64,000 nt of DNA from Pelagibacteraceae bacterium AG-430-I06 (GCA_003209895.1 QCOH01000005.1:1-64000), one strand, 5' to 3'; positions 1-9,432 are shown, counted from the stretch's first letter. Translations and numbers: made by a program. The notes: generated by a model not told the origin, from the sequence alone.

Positions 1-548
1 GTCAATTATTTTCATTAAATCATTTAAGTTATAAAATAAATTGGTTAAAAAATATTAAAGGTCTAGATTCTTCCGATGAATTTGGATTATTTTTTTCATC
101 TCCAATCATATCTAAAGACAACTCTATTTACTTGAGTACATCCCAGGCCACTATGTCAATTGATACTTCTGGAGGAAATACTAATTGGGAAGTTCCGTAT
201 GGTACTAAAATAAGACCTATAATTTCAAATAATTTTATATTTTTGGTTACTAAAAATGGATTTATCATAAATCTAGAATTGAACAGTGGTAAAATTGTAT
301 GGTCAAAAAAACTTTTTAAATCTGTAAAAGTAGATTTAGCTAAAGCTGGTGAAATAACATCAATATTTTTAATATCTGATCAGCTTTTTATAACTACAAA
401 AAAAGGTTTTTTCTTTTTTTTAAATTTCAAAAATGGAGAGGTAGTTAATTATGCAAAAGTTTCAAAAGGATTTTATTCGAAGCCTATAGTGGCTAACGAA
501 AAGATTTATATAATTGATAAAAATATGTCAATCTTGGTTTTTGATTAA
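1..548 (+). CDS. BamB-like PQQ-repeat beta-propeller protein, C-terminal part
   Basis: The reading frame is open from base 3, so the gene begins before the window; about 181 residues of its C-terminal end are present. The sequence is a run of short beta strands with repeated blade-like units of the type 'dG.ii.lel.sGkivW', typical of PQQ-like propellers. In the family, BamB is an outer-membrane lipoprotein that helps BamA fold beta-barrel proteins. The signal and lipobox would be upstream and cannot be seen, so BamB is the best guess, with another PQQ-repeat protein possible. An internal ATG at 132 is not the start, because the propeller pattern continues upstream of it. It converges on purF with one base between the stop codons. 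Confidence 0.6.
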   Translation, partial: QLFSLNHLSYKINWLKNIKGLDSSDEFGLFFSSPIISKDNSIYLSTSQATMSIDTSGGNTNWEVPYGTKIRPIISNNFIFLVTKNGFIINLELNSGKIVWSKKLFKSVKVDLAKAGEITSIFLISDQLFITTKKGFFFFLNFKNGEVVNYAKVSKGFYSKPIVANEKIYIIDKNMSILVFD

Positions 549-549
549 A

Positions 550-1986
550 CTAATTATTTGATTTTCCACTTAATAATGATAATTGACTTACAATTTTATT
601 TTCATTTTCATCAATTCTTTTTATCGGATATTCTCCAGTAAAATAATGATCAGTAAACTGAGGATATAATTTATTTCTCTGCTCTGCACATAAAGCTTTA
701 TACAGCCCATTTAAACTTAAGAATTTTAATGAGTCAGAACCAATAAATTTTTGCATTTCTTTTAAGCTTTTGTTAGCGGCTAATAACTCTTTTTTTGATG
801 GCATATCAATTCCATAAAAATCTGGAAACTTTATCTCAGGACATGCTATTCTTACATGCACTTCTTTGGCTCCAGCCTCATAAAGCATTTTTACAATTTT
901 ATGACATGTTGTGCCCCTAACCAATGAATCATCAATTAAAATAATCGATTTATTTTCAATTGATGAATTATTTGCACTTAGTTTTAGTTTTACGCCTAAA
1001 CTTCTAATATTTTGTGTTGGCTCAATAAAAGTTCTACCAACATAATGGTTTCTAATTAAACCAAGCTCGAAATTCTTTTTTTTATTTTGAGCATAGCCTA
1101 AAGCAGCCGGTACTCCTGAGTCAGGTACTGGCACAACAATATCTCCAATATTTTCATTTTCATTAGCTAACTCGTTTCCAAGCTGTTTTCGGTATTCATA
1201 TGCAGTTTTATTTTTTAATAAGCTATCAGGCCTTGAGAAATAAATATATTCGAATACACATGGCCTACTTTTTTTATTAGGAAAAGGTTTTATACTCTTT
1301 ATTGTATCCTTTTCAATTACTACAATTTCACCATTTTCAACTTCTCGAATAAATTTTGCACCAATAATATCTAGAGCGCAAGTTTCGGAAGCCATTACAT
1401 AAGAACTTTTAATTTTTCCTAAAACTAAAGGCCTTATTCCAAATGGATCTCTGACTCCGATAAGTTTTTTATTAGTAATCATTGCTAAAGCATATCCGCC
1501 CTGGATTTGAAAAAGCGCATCAATTATCTTATCAATAATTTTTGTTCTTTTTGATCTTGCTATTAATTGTACGATGGTTTCGGTGTCACTGGTAGTTCTA
1601 AAAATTGCTCCATTCTTAACTAAATTTTCTCTTAAAAAAAGTGCATTTGTTAAGTTTCCATTATGAGAAATTGCAATTCCTCCACCATGAAGGTCTGCAA
1701 AGAAGGGCTGTATATTTCTTAAAGATGTTTCACCAGTAGTTGAATACCGGTTATGTCCAACAGCATATCTACCAGGCAATTTTTTTAATACATCTTTTTT
1801 TGTAAAATTATCACCAACTAATCCCTGCCTTTTTTCTGAATGAAAATTTTTACCATCAAATGAAACTATCCCACATCCTTCTTGGCCTCTATGTTGAAGC
1901 GCGTGTAGACCCAAAGCCGTTAATGCAGACGCGTCATCTGCATTATAAACTCCAAAAATTCCGCACTTTTCTTTAATTTTTTTCAT
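550..1986 (-). CDS. purF: amidophosphoribosyltransferase
   Basis: First committed step of purine synthesis: PRPP plus glutamine gives 5-phosphoribosylamine. The 478-residue protein has the N-terminal Ntn-hydrolase glutaminase domain with nucleophile Cys8 after a seven-residue leader that must be removed, and a C-terminal phosphoribosyltransferase domain with the PRPP loop at about 351-360 (IDDSLVRGTT). In B. subtilis-type PurF, four cysteines bind a 4Fe-4S cluster. Here only the first (Cys243) is kept; the other positions read Asp389, Thr445 and Tyr448, so a cluster is unlikely. The gene follows cvpA on the same strand, one base away, as in many proteobacteria. Function is certain; the cofactor state is an inference. 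Confidence 0.96.
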   Translation of the reverse strand: MKKIKEKCGIFGVYNADDASALTALGLHALQHRGQEGCGIVSFDGKNFHSEKRQGLVGDNFTKKDVLKKLPGRYAVGHNRYSTTGETSLRNIQPFFADLHGGGIAISHNGNLTNALFLRENLVKNGAIFRTTSDTETIVQLIARSKRTKIIDKIIDALFQIQGGYALAMITNKKLIGVRDPFGIRPLVLGKIKSSYVMASETCALDIIGAKFIREVENGEIVVIEKDTIKSIKPFPNKKSRPCVFEYIYFSRPDSLLKNKTAYEYRKQLGNELANENENIGDIVVPVPDSGVPAALGYAQNKKKNFELGLIRNHYVGRTFIEPTQNIRSLGVKLKLSANNSSIENKSIILIDDSLVRGTTCHKIVKMLYEAGAKEVHVRIACPEIKFPDFYGIDMPSKKELLAANKSLKEMQKFIGSDSLKFLSLNGLYKALCAEQRNKLYPQFTDHYFTGEYPIKRIDENENKIVSQLSLLSGKSNN

Positions 1987-1987
1987 T

Positions 1988-2539
1988 TTAAATTTTTTCT
2001 AACTCTTCCTTGGTATCCTTAAAATCTTGATTATTTGGGAATTCCTGTATAAGCAATGTACTCCCTTTATCAACTATTGGAAAAAAATAAGATTTATTTA
2101 ATGACATATTCCAATTTTGATGTGGATAAAACCAGTTAAAAATTGAAAAAATACATACAAAAAACACATAACCTTTAAAAATGCCAAAAAACAAACCAAA
2201 AACTTTATCTACAGACCCCATACCTGTATAAGCAAATAGTCTTGCCAGAGATCTTCCAATTATTATTAAAGTGAAAAGTATTAAAATGTATATAAATAGC
2301 CCTAAGCCAATTCCAGAAATATACTTATTTTTGATAAAGTTAGAAATATAGGGTTCAATTTTTGGGACTATAATAATTGTAATAATTAACGCTAATACCC
2401 ATTTTATAAATGACATTAAGCTCATCACAAACCCCTTTGCAAAACATTGAACGCAAAAATAAATAAGGAAAATTATAAATAATAAATCAAACAATATAAT
2501 ATTTTCTCTTATTATATTTACCAAATCACTCATTTCCAA
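1988..2539 (-). CDS. cvpA: CvpA family membrane protein
   Basis: A 183-residue protein with about four hydrophobic helices in its first 140 residues, including a glycine-rich 'AKGFVMSL' segment after the first helix and a 'VDKVFGLFFGIFKGY' stretch, both typical of the CvpA/colicin V production family. The family's biochemical role is not settled; it has been linked to envelope homeostasis. Placement directly before purF is the classic cvpA-purF arrangement. The start overlaps the end of the upstream RND exporter gene by 14 bases; a second ATG two codons later (2533) is equally possible. Confidence 0.85.
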   Translation of the reverse strand: MEMSDLVNIIRENIILFDLLFIIFLIYFCVQCFAKGFVMSLMSFIKWVLALIITIIIVPKIEPYISNFIKNKYISGIGLGLFIYILILFTLIIIGRSLARLFAYTGMGSVDKVFGLFFGIFKGYVFFVCIFSIFNWFYPHQNWNMSLNKSYFFPIVDKGSTLLIQEFPNNQDFKDTKEELEKI

Positions 2540-5018
2540 ATGGCTTAATAGTTAAAATTAATTTCGGTAAGAGCGTTAAGACTGAAATCATAGCTAAAAG
2601 CATTGCAATTCCAGTAAAAATACCAAAATATATTGTAGGAATAAAATTTGATAGAACTAATATTGAGAAACCAAAAACTATTGTTATAGAGGTGTTCAAT
2701 ATTGCAACACCCACTGTATCATGACACTTTTTTAAAGTTTTGTTATAATCTTTTAGTTTACCAAACTCTTCCTTAAATCTATAAATATAATGGATGCTAT
2801 TATCTACAGCTATACCAATTGTAATAGCTGCAATAGTAATAGTCATCATATCCAAAGGTATTCCCAATAATCCAATGATACCAAGAATCAAGAATGCGGC
2901 CATAAAATTAGGCACTACCCCAATAAAAGAGAGAGTTATATTTCTAAACAAAATTAAAAACATTAAAGTTATGCCGGCCATTACAACTCCGAGAGTCAAA
3001 ATCTGAGATTTAAATAGACTTTGTAAAAGGTTATTAAACAAAATCAAAACACCAGCTAGTTTAAATTCATCTTTTTTAAAACCTAATTTTTTTTCTATAT
3101 CATTATTAATTTGAGTAATTAACTCATTTCTTCTTAAATTTTCTTTAGAATCTAATATTCTTAAACTAATCCTAGCTTCATTATTTTTTATTGATATATA
3201 AGGGTCAATTATTTCCTTTTTAATTGCATCTGGAAGTTTAGAATACAAAACACCCATCTCTAAACCTTGTAATTTTTTTCCATCGTTTAAATCTTCAGCA
3301 ACTCTTACCATAGATGCGAAAGATATAACTTTACCGACCGAGTCTATATTGTCTACATAATCGTGTACTTGCATAATTTTATCTATTTTATTTCTTGTAA
3401 ACCAATATTTTTCATCATCTTGTTCATCCTCCCCCCAGTCATCCTCAGCTTCATCTTCCTTATTTTTCTTTGGAAAATTAATAACAATATCCAGAGGAGT
3501 TGTTCCTCCAAGTTCTTCATCGATTAATTTCATCCCCTTATAAATTTCCGTATTTTTGTCAAAATAATTTATGAAACTATTTTCTACTTCGAGCTTAGTT
3601 ATTCCGAAAATGCTTATGAAAATTACTAAAAATGATGTACCAAAAATTATCTTGGTATTTTTTTGAGCAACTTTAGATAAAAAAGAGGTAATTCTTGATT
3701 TTTTTTCCTCAGCAATATTTATATTTTTTTTACTTAAGATATTTAAAGCAACCGGCAATAAAGTAAATGTTGTAAACATTGAAACCAAAAGACCTACCGT
3801 CATCATCCAACCAAAATCTATAATTGGTTTTATGCCACTAAAAATTAAAGATAAAAAAGCACAAATAGTTGTAAGCACGGTATAAAGTATCGGCCAAAAC
3901 ATTTTTTTTGAAGTCCAAAGTATTGCTTCATTATTAGAAATTTCTGTATTTTCTTTCCTAAACTGTAAATATCTAACACTCATATGAATATTCATAGCCA
4001 TTGTAAGAATTAACATTAATGCAATAAAATTTGAGGATATAACTGTAACTTTCCAACCAACCAAACCTAAAAAGCCAATCATAGTAAGAACTGAAAAAAA
4101 ACAACTTAATAATGGGATTGCCACCCAGATTAAACTTTTAAATATAAACCATAGAGTTGCTATAATAAAAACAAAAACTCCAGCTCCAAAAACAATTATG
4201 TCATTTTTTATAAAGGTCATCATATCATCTGCAATCATAGGTATTCCACCTAGGTGTATAACTGGGTAAATCTGTGCAGAATTATTTTTAGCTTCCCCTG
4301 GTGCAGGATGATTATTTATAACTTTTCTAATTTCAGTAATATTCTGATGATTTTTTTTATTATATATTTTTCGATAAAAGTCGTATTCTTTTAAAAATAA
4401 TTTATACTTCTTTTGATCCTCCTCAGATAAAGTTTTATTATTTCTCTTATCAAGATAATAATTTTTTGTTTGAATAAATTCACTTAATTTCTTATCTTGT
4501 TTTATATAAACAATTATACCACTGGTTTTTCCATCATCACTTATTACAAAATTTTTATAAATCGGACTATTAATTATTTCATCAAAACCTCTTTCTAAAT
4601 TCACATCTCGACTAGATAATGTTTTAAAGTTTTTGATTCTATCGGCAAGTGGTTCGTCATTATTTTTAAGCAATGGAACATCAAGAATTGTTATAACCCT
4701 ATCTACCCATTTTAAATTTTCTAGAGAATTTTTTAATAAAGTAAGATTTTTAATTGTACTTTTGGATGTAAAATTATATGAGTCGCTAGGTTTATGCGTA
4801 TAAGTTAGTACTAGAAAATCTTTTGATCCGTATTTTTTATTAACCTCTCTTAAATATTTCAAATCTGGATCATTTTCCAACAAAAGTGTATCAGACGATG
4901 CATCTAATTGAAAATTTTTCGAAAAAAAGCCAAAAGTTAAAAGCAAAGCTATTAAGATTAATAACGTAGATTTTGGTTTTTTAATTATAGTTTGATTGTA
5001 TAAATTAAAAAAAGTCAC
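2526..5018 (-). CDS. RND superfamily exporter (MMPL/SSD type)
   Basis: An 830-residue single-chain RND protein: one N-terminal helix, a large periplasmic loop (about 35-265), five or six helices (about 270-425), then a second copy of the same plan with one helix, a loop (about 470-660) and a terminal helix bundle. The helices 'FIALMLILTMAMNIHMSV' and 'TITIAAITIGIAVDNSIHY' carry the polar residues of the sterol-sensing-like domain. Family members export lipids or hopanoid-like compounds; the substrate here cannot be told. Residues about 515-535 in the second loop form a strongly acidic insertion rich in Asp and Glu. It is probably cotranscribed with cvpA and purF. Confidence 0.85.
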   Translation of the reverse strand: MTFFNLYNQTIIKKPKSTLLILIALLLTFGFFSKNFQLDASSDTLLLENDPDLKYLREVNKKYGSKDFLVLTYTHKPSDSYNFTSKSTIKNLTLLKNSLENLKWVDRVITILDVPLLKNNDEPLADRIKNFKTLSSRDVNLERGFDEIINSPIYKNFVISDDGKTSGIIVYIKQDKKLSEFIQTKNYYLDKRNNKTLSEEDQKKYKLFLKEYDFYRKIYNKKNHQNITEIRKVINNHPAPGEAKNNSAQIYPVIHLGGIPMIADDMMTFIKNDIIVFGAGVFVFIIATLWFIFKSLIWVAIPLLSCFFSVLTMIGFLGLVGWKVTVISSNFIALMLILTMAMNIHMSVRYLQFRKENTEISNNEAILWTSKKMFWPILYTVLTTICAFLSLIFSGIKPIIDFGWMMTVGLLVSMFTTFTLLPVALNILSKKNINIAEEKKSRITSFLSKVAQKNTKIIFGTSFLVIFISIFGITKLEVENSFINYFDKNTEIYKGMKLIDEELGGTTPLDIVINFPKKNKEDEAEDDWGEDEQDDEKYWFTRNKIDKIMQVHDYVDNIDSVGKVISFASMVRVAEDLNDGKKLQGLEMGVLYSKLPDAIKKEIIDPYISIKNNEARISLRILDSKENLRRNELITQINNDIEKKLGFKKDEFKLAGVLILFNNLLQSLFKSQILTLGVVMAGITLMFLILFRNITLSFIGVVPNFMAAFLILGIIGLLGIPLDMMTITIAAITIGIAVDNSIHYIYRFKEEFGKLKDYNKTLKKCHDTVGVAILNTSITIVFGFSILVLSNFIPTIYFGIFTGIAMLLAMISVLTLLPKLILTIKPFGNE

Positions 5019-5059
5019 TTTTAGAAGATATAACTTAAATGAGGGTAATTTAAAATTAC

Positions 5060-6493
5060 TTATTTTTGCTCTGTTTTTGAGGCATCTTTAAACTTAGTAT
5101 ACATACCTTCAAATTCAACCTTGATATTACCAGTTGAGCCATGTCTTTGTTTACCAATTATTATGTCCGCATCCCCAATAATTTCATTCATTTTTGATTG
5201 CCATTCCGCATGTTCTATTGTGCCTAATTTAGGCTCTTTACTCATAAGATAATATTCTTCCCTAAAAACAAACATAACAACATCTGCATCTTGCTCTATA
5301 GAACCAGACTCTCTTAAGTCTGAAAGCTGAGGTTTTTTGTCATCTCTTTGCTCAACTGCCCTAGATAATTGTGATAGTGCAAGCACAGGAACGCTCAATT
5401 CTTTTGCCAAGGCTTTCAAACCTTGCGTTATTTCGGATATTTCTTGAACTCTTCCATCGTATCTTTTATTTCCAGTAGTCATCAACTGAATATAATCGAC
5501 AACTATTAAGTTTAAACCAAATAGTCTCTTAATTCTTCTCGCTCTGTTAGACAAAGTAGCAATTGTTATAGCTGGAGTTTCATCTATTATTAAAGGTAAT
5601 TCATGAATATTTCTTGATGTCTCTATTAATCTATTAAACTCCTCCTCTGTAATTTTACCTCTTCTAATGTCATTTGATTTTATCCTAGACTGTTCTGATA
5701 TGATTCTAGTTGAAAGTTGTTCGGAAGACATCTCTAATGAAAAAAAAGCCACTGAGGTCTTTTCGTTATTATCAAGTATTTTTTTAGATGCATGATAAGC
5801 AATATTTGTTGCTAAAGCTGTTTTTCCCATAGAAGGTCTACCTGCGATTATTACCAAATCAGACTTGTGTAACCCCCCTAATCTTTCATCAAGATCTTTT
5901 AATCCAGTGGCTATCCCAACAATCCCTTGGTCACTTTTCATAGCGTTGGTGGCCATTTCGATTGTTTGATCAAGAGCTTGATCAAATTTTAAAAAAGATT
6001 GATTGAATGTGCCTCTTTCAGCTAGATCGAAAAGAACTTTTTCAGTATCTTGAATTATATCTTCACCGCTTTTCTCCAGTTTTTCGTCAACAGCATCTTC
6101 TGAAAGATTATCGGATATTTTTACCAATTCCCTTTTTACAAACTTTTCGTGAATGATTTTTGCATAATCTATCGACTGTTTAATTGAGGATGATAGTCGA
6201 GTAAGTTTTACCAAGTACTCTGTGCCGCCAACATCTGAGAGACTATCATTTTTTTCAAAAGGTGTTTTTAAAGTAATTGGATTTGCAATCATTCCTTTAT
6301 TATGCAGTTTTTCTATCATAGAATATATTTTGCTATGTATTGGATCGTAAAATTCGTTAGAATTTATTATATTTGCAACCTCATCTATAATATCGTTATT
6401 TACTAGTACGGATCCAATCAAAGCTTGTTCAGCATCTATATTTGAGGGTAATTTTCTTTCTCGGGTTAATTTATCTATTCTAAGACTTTCCAT
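5060..6493 (-). CDS. dnaB: replicative DNA helicase DnaB
   Basis: Hexameric helicase that unwinds DNA ahead of the replisome. The 477-residue protein has the N-terminal primase-interacting domain (about 15-120), a linker, and a RecA-like motor domain with Walker A GRPSMGKTA at 218-226, a Walker B followed by 'DYIQLM', and the DnaB motif 'SQLSRAVEQRDDKKPQLSDL'. Length matches the family. It lies downstream of the rpsF-rpsR-rplI operon on the same strand, the common rplI-dnaB order, but 83 bases of AT-rich sequence separate them, so it may have its own promoter. Confidence 0.97.
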   Translation of the reverse strand: MESLRIDKLTRERKLPSNIDAEQALIGSVLVNNDIIDEVANIINSNEFYDPIHSKIYSMIEKLHNKGMIANPITLKTPFEKNDSLSDVGGTEYLVKLTRLSSSIKQSIDYAKIIHEKFVKRELVKISDNLSEDAVDEKLEKSGEDIIQDTEKVLFDLAERGTFNQSFLKFDQALDQTIEMATNAMKSDQGIVGIATGLKDLDERLGGLHKSDLVIIAGRPSMGKTALATNIAYHASKKILDNNEKTSVAFFSLEMSSEQLSTRIISEQSRIKSNDIRRGKITEEEFNRLIETSRNIHELPLIIDETPAITIATLSNRARRIKRLFGLNLIVVDYIQLMTTGNKRYDGRVQEISEITQGLKALAKELSVPVLALSQLSRAVEQRDDKKPQLSDLRESGSIEQDADVVMFVFREEYYLMSKEPKLGTIEHAEWQSKMNEIIGDADIIIGKQRHGSTGNIKVEFEGMYTKFKDASKTEQK

Positions 6494-6535
6494 ATGAAAG
6501 AATGTTTTATCTTAACAATCGCAGATTTAATAAAT

Positions 6536-6552
6536 AAAAGTTATTAACTTTT
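6536..6552 (-). terminator. possible AT-rich hairpin terminator after rplI
   Basis: A 17-base palindrome (AAAAGTTA-T-TAACTTTT on the plus strand) lies 25 bases beyond the rplI stop. Read on the minus strand, the right arm runs into a T-rich stretch. It could end the ribosomal protein transcript or only reflect AT-rich DNA; stem stability is low because each arm holds only one G-C pair. Confidence 0.28.
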
Positions 6553-6576
6553 TTTCAAGGCTGTGGAAAAAATGAT

Positions 6577-7032
6577 TTATTTGTTTTCTCTCTTTTCAAC
6601 TATAACCTGCAATTCAGTGACTATTTCTGGATGTAAATTTACAGCTATAGGATATTTACCAACTTTGTTAATTTCTTTTTTAATATCTAATTGAGAAGGA
6701 TGTATCGTTTCTTTGAATATTTCTAAAAAAAAAGCAGAAATTTCTTTAGGTTTTATAGACGCAAATAGGTCTCCATTCTCTTTAGTTTCTTTTTTAAAAT
6801 TAAGCTTTCTATTTTTGATTTTATCATATATTTTTTTTGCACTTTTTTTTTGCTCCAAATTCTTTTTAATTATTTCATCTTTCTTTTTTTTAAAAATTAT
6901 CTTGTTCTCCTCGTCCGCTCTTAATGCTTTACCTTTTCTTAGCAAGAAATTTCTGCCGTAACCATCTTTGACTTTCACGATGTCGCCAGTTTTACCCAAG
7001 CTTCTAATATTTTCTAATAAAATTACGTCCAT
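6577..7032 (-). CDS. rplI: 50S ribosomal protein L9
   Basis: Two-domain 23S rRNA-binding protein. The first 40 residues match the L9 N-terminal signature (MDVILLENIRSLGKTGDIV, then 'KDGYGRNFLLRKGKA'), followed by a long lysine-rich helix (about 50-80) and a C-terminal domain. At 151 residues it is family-sized. It is the third gene of the rpsF-rpsR-rplI operon and starts directly after the rpsR stop. Confidence 0.97.
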   Translation of the reverse strand: MDVILLENIRSLGKTGDIVKVKDGYGRNFLLRKGKALRADEENKIIFKKKKDEIIKKNLEQKKSAKKIYDKIKNRKLNFKKETKENGDLFASIKPKEISAFFLEIFKETIHPSQLDIKKEINKVGKYPIAVNLHPEIVTELQVIVEKRENK

Positions 7033-7305
7033 TTAAATCAACCCTAAAAATTGTGCTCTTTTTATTGCTACAGATAATTTTCTCTGTTTATTTTGACTAA
7101 CTGCAGTTATTCTAGAAGGTAAGATTTTTCCAGTATCTGAAACATATCTTCTCAAAAGTTTAAGGTTTTTATAGTCAATTTCAGGAGCACCTTTTGCAGA
7201 TAGAGGACATCCTTTTTTAAATCGTACCTCAGGTCGTTTAAATAGGCTCAGCTTATTTTGTGTGCCAAATCTGTCTCCCTTTCTCTTTTTTTTATCTCTT
7301 CTCAT
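7033..7305 (-). CDS. rpsR: 30S ribosomal protein S18
   Basis: A 90-residue basic protein with the S18 core '[28 protein letters not shown]' in pieces, ending '.[18 protein letters not shown]', the family signature. S18 binds S6 on the platform of the small subunit. Its start overlaps the rpsF stop by one base, which fits translational coupling of the S6-S18 pair. A cysteine at about residue 33 in '[11 protein letters not shown]' is common in bacterial S18. Confidence 0.97.
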   Translation of the reverse strand: MRRDKKKRKGDRFGTQNKLSLFKRPEVRFKKGCPLSAKGAPEIDYKNLKLLRRYVSDTGKILPSRITAVSQNKQRKLSVAIKRAQFLGLI

Positions 7306-7631
7306 TAGTCTTTTTTATTTTCCTCAAAATAATTTTTATTCAGATCAAGTTTATCATATTTCACAGTTAAAAATCTGATTACTTTATTTTCCATTAATAG
7401 ATTCTTTTCAATCTCTCTGACTATTTCACTACCTGACTCAAATTTAATATGTACAAACATACCTTTTCTATTTTTTTTAATTTTGCTGGCTAGGTTTAAA
7501 AGTCCCCATTTTTCGGTTTTTAACAATTTACCAGATTTTCCGATTATTTTTTCGCAGGAAGTAATTATATTATCAACATCCTTATTAGAGATGTCTTGTT
7601 TTCCAACAAATGTATGTTCATAAAAACTCAT
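7305..7631 (-). CDS. rpsF: 30S ribosomal protein S6
   Basis: A 108-residue protein beginning [15 protein letters not shown], with '[29 protein letters not shown]', the usual S6 beta-alpha-beta fold. First gene of the rpsF-rpsR-rplI operon. A convincing promoter lies about 27 bases upstream of the ATG, so the 5' leader would be only about 20 bases. That leaves no room for the S6:S18 autoregulatory leader element known in other bacteria. Confidence 0.97.
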   Translation of the reverse strand: MSFYEHTFVGKQDISNKDVDNIITSCEKIIGKSGKLLKTEKWGLLNLASKIKKNRKGMFVHIKFESGSEIVREIEKNLLMENKVIRFLTVKYDKLDLNKNYFEENKKD

Positions 7632-7657
7632 TTTAGATATTATTTTTCAAGTTGCGT

Positions 7658-7686
7658 TTTATACTATTTAAATTTTGTTTACACAA
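7658..7686 (-). promoter_or_regulatory. sigma70-type promoter of rpsF operon
   Basis: On the minus strand TTGTGT (7686-7681), a 17-base spacer and TATAAA (7663-7658). Position and spacing fit housekeeping sigma recognition and leave a leader of roughly 20 bases before the rpsF ATG. Confidence 0.6.
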
Positions 7687-7719
7687 TAGTAATAATTATG
7701 TTTAATTTATAAAGTTAAA

Positions 7720-8646
7720 ATGAAAGCATTATTATTTCCAGGACAAGGCTCACAATTTGTTGGAATGGGCAAAGACCTTTACGATAATTTTAATATAGTA
7801 AAAAAAATTTTTAAACAAGCTGACGATAAGCTAAATTTTAAACTTTCAAAAATTATTCTTGAGGGCCCAGACAACGAATTAAAACTAACAAAAAATACAC
7901 AACCCGCTATTTTAACAATCAGCCACTCAATTTATAAACTTATTAAAGAGGAGTTTAATATTGAAATAAAAGATATTAAATTTTTTGCTGGCCACTCACT
8001 TGGGGAATACAGTGCCCTTGTTTCATCCGAAGCCTTAAACTTTCTTGACTCAATATATCTTTTGCACGAGAGAGGGAAACATATGCAAGAAGCAGTACCG
8101 GAAGGCACTGGAGCGATGTTGGCTGTTATGGGATTAAAAATAAATGATTTAGAAAAACTAATTCTTAAGATAGATAATAATTTAGGTATTTGTGAAATTG
8201 CTAATGATAATTCAGAAAACCAAATTATTTTAAGTGGCCATACCAAAGCTATTAATGAAATAAGTAGAATTTTAAAAAGTATGAAAAAAAGATCAATATT
8301 ATTACCAGTAAGTGCCCCTTTTCATTGTTCGTTAATGAAGCATGCTTCTGAAAAAATGGAAATAAAAATAAAAAATACTACTTTTAAAAATCCAAAAACA
8401 AGTTTAGTTGCGAATGTTACTGCCAGAGAAGTTAATAACTCAGATGAAATTAAAAATCTTCTAATAAAACAGATCGTATCCAAAGTTAGGTGGAGAGAAA
8501 GCATTTTATATATGATAGATAAAGGAGTAAATGATTTCATTGAAATTGGGCCAGGAAAAGTGCTATCAAGTTTAGTAAAAAGGATTAATGACAAAGTTTC
8601 GTCTAAAAGTATTAATACAATTCAAGAAATAAAAAGTTTAAAATGA
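7720..8646 (+). CDS. fabD: malonyl-CoA:ACP transacylase
   Basis: Moves malonyl groups from CoA to acyl carrier protein for fatty acid synthesis. The 308-residue protein starts MKALLFPGQGSQ, carries the nucleophile Ser93 in GHSLGEYSAL and catalytic His202 in 'SAPFHCSLM'. First gene of fabD-fabG-acpP, divergent from rpsF across 88 bases; the fabG start overlaps its stop by four bases (ATGA). Confidence 0.97.
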   Translation: MKALLFPGQGSQFVGMGKDLYDNFNIVKKIFKQADDKLNFKLSKIILEGPDNELKLTKNTQPAILTISHSIYKLIKEEFNIEIKDIKFFAGHSLGEYSALVSSEALNFLDSIYLLHERGKHMQEAVPEGTGAMLAVMGLKINDLEKLILKIDNNLGICEIANDNSENQIILSGHTKAINEISRILKSMKKRSILLPVSAPFHCSLMKHASEKMEIKIKNTTFKNPKTSLVANVTAREVNNSDEIKNLLIKQIVSKVRWRESILYMIDKGVNDFIEIGPGKVLSSLVKRINDKVSSKSINTIQEIKSLK

Positions 8647-9377
8647 TAAATTTAAAGAATAAAAAGGTTCTCATAACTGGCGCGAGCGGAGGTATAGGAA
8701 AATCTTTAGTCAAAAAATTCATATCTTTAAATGCTGAAGTATTAGGAACAGGAACTAAAGATGAAAAATTAAATAATTTAAGAAAAGAAAATTCCTCTTT
8801 GAAAACTATAAAATTTGATATATCTCAACATTCAAAAATAGAAAAATTTATTGAGGAAGTTTATTCTGAATTAGGTGGAATTGATATTTTAATTAACAAT
8901 GCTGGTGTTAATGTTGATACACTCTCTTTAAGAATGAAAGAAGACGAGTGGAAAAAAGTAATTGATGTAAATTTAACCTCTACATTTTTATTATCAAAAC
9001 ACTGTATAAAAAAAATGTTAAAAAATAAATTTGGAAGAATTGTTAATATTACGTCAGTAGTTGGTCATAGCGGTAATTTTGGACAGACAAATTATGCTGC
9101 ATCTAAAGCCGGTATAATAGGAATGTCAAAAAGTTTAGCACTAGAATACGCCAAGAAGAATATAACGATAAATTGTGTTTCACCTGGTTTCATAACTTCT
9201 GATATGACAATGAATATAGAAGAAAAAATGAGGCAGAATTTAATATCAAGAATTCCTATGGAAAAACTAGGTACAGGTGAAGACGTATCAGGCTGTGTTG
9301 CCTTTTTGTCTTCCGATTTAGCATCATACATTACCGGTGAAACAATTCATGTTAATGGCGGAATGTATATGTCTTGA
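8643..9377 (+). CDS. fabG: 3-oxoacyl-ACP reductase
   Basis: NADPH-dependent reduction of 3-ketoacyl-ACP in fatty acid elongation. A 244-residue classical short-chain dehydrogenase: cofactor motif TGASGGIG near residue 13, NNAG at about 85-88, catalytic Ser138, Tyr151 and Lys155 (YAASKAG), and the C-terminal '[15 protein letters not shown]' ending of true FabG. The final codons overlap a consensus -35 hexamer for the next gene. Confidence 0.96.
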   Translation: MINLKNKKVLITGASGGIGKSLVKKFISLNAEVLGTGTKDEKLNNLRKENSSLKTIKFDISQHSKIEKFIEEVYSELGGIDILINNAGVNVDTLSLRMKEDEWKKVIDVNLTSTFLLSKHCIKKMLKNKFGRIVNITSVVGHSGNFGQTNYAASKAGIIGMSKSLALEYAKKNITINCVSPGFITSDMTMNIEEKMRQNLISRIPMEKLGTGEDVSGCVAFLSSDLASYITGETIHVNGGMYMS

Positions 9378-9402
9378 CAAAAAAATAAAATTCTTTAATA
9401 AC
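9374..9402 (+). promoter_or_regulatory. promoter of acpP inside the fabG stop
   Basis: A perfect TTGACA (9374-9379) contains the fabG stop codon TGA. AATAAC lies 17 bases downstream, and TTTAAT is an alternative with a short spacer. This would give acpP its own transcript, with AAGGAA as ribosome binding site at 9421-9426. The -35 is strong, the -10 weak. Confidence 0.45.
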
Positions 9403-9432
9403 AATTTTGAGACAATCTTTAAGGAAAAATTA

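Noticed and set aside
7632-7657. S6:S18-type autoregulatory leader before rpsF
   Set aside because: The predicted transcript leader is only about 20 bases and shows no hairpin.
9337-9432. N-terminal extension of acpP from an ATG inside fabG
   Set aside because: The extra residues have no resemblance to carrier proteins, and the ATG at 9433 has the ribosome binding site and the family N-terminus.
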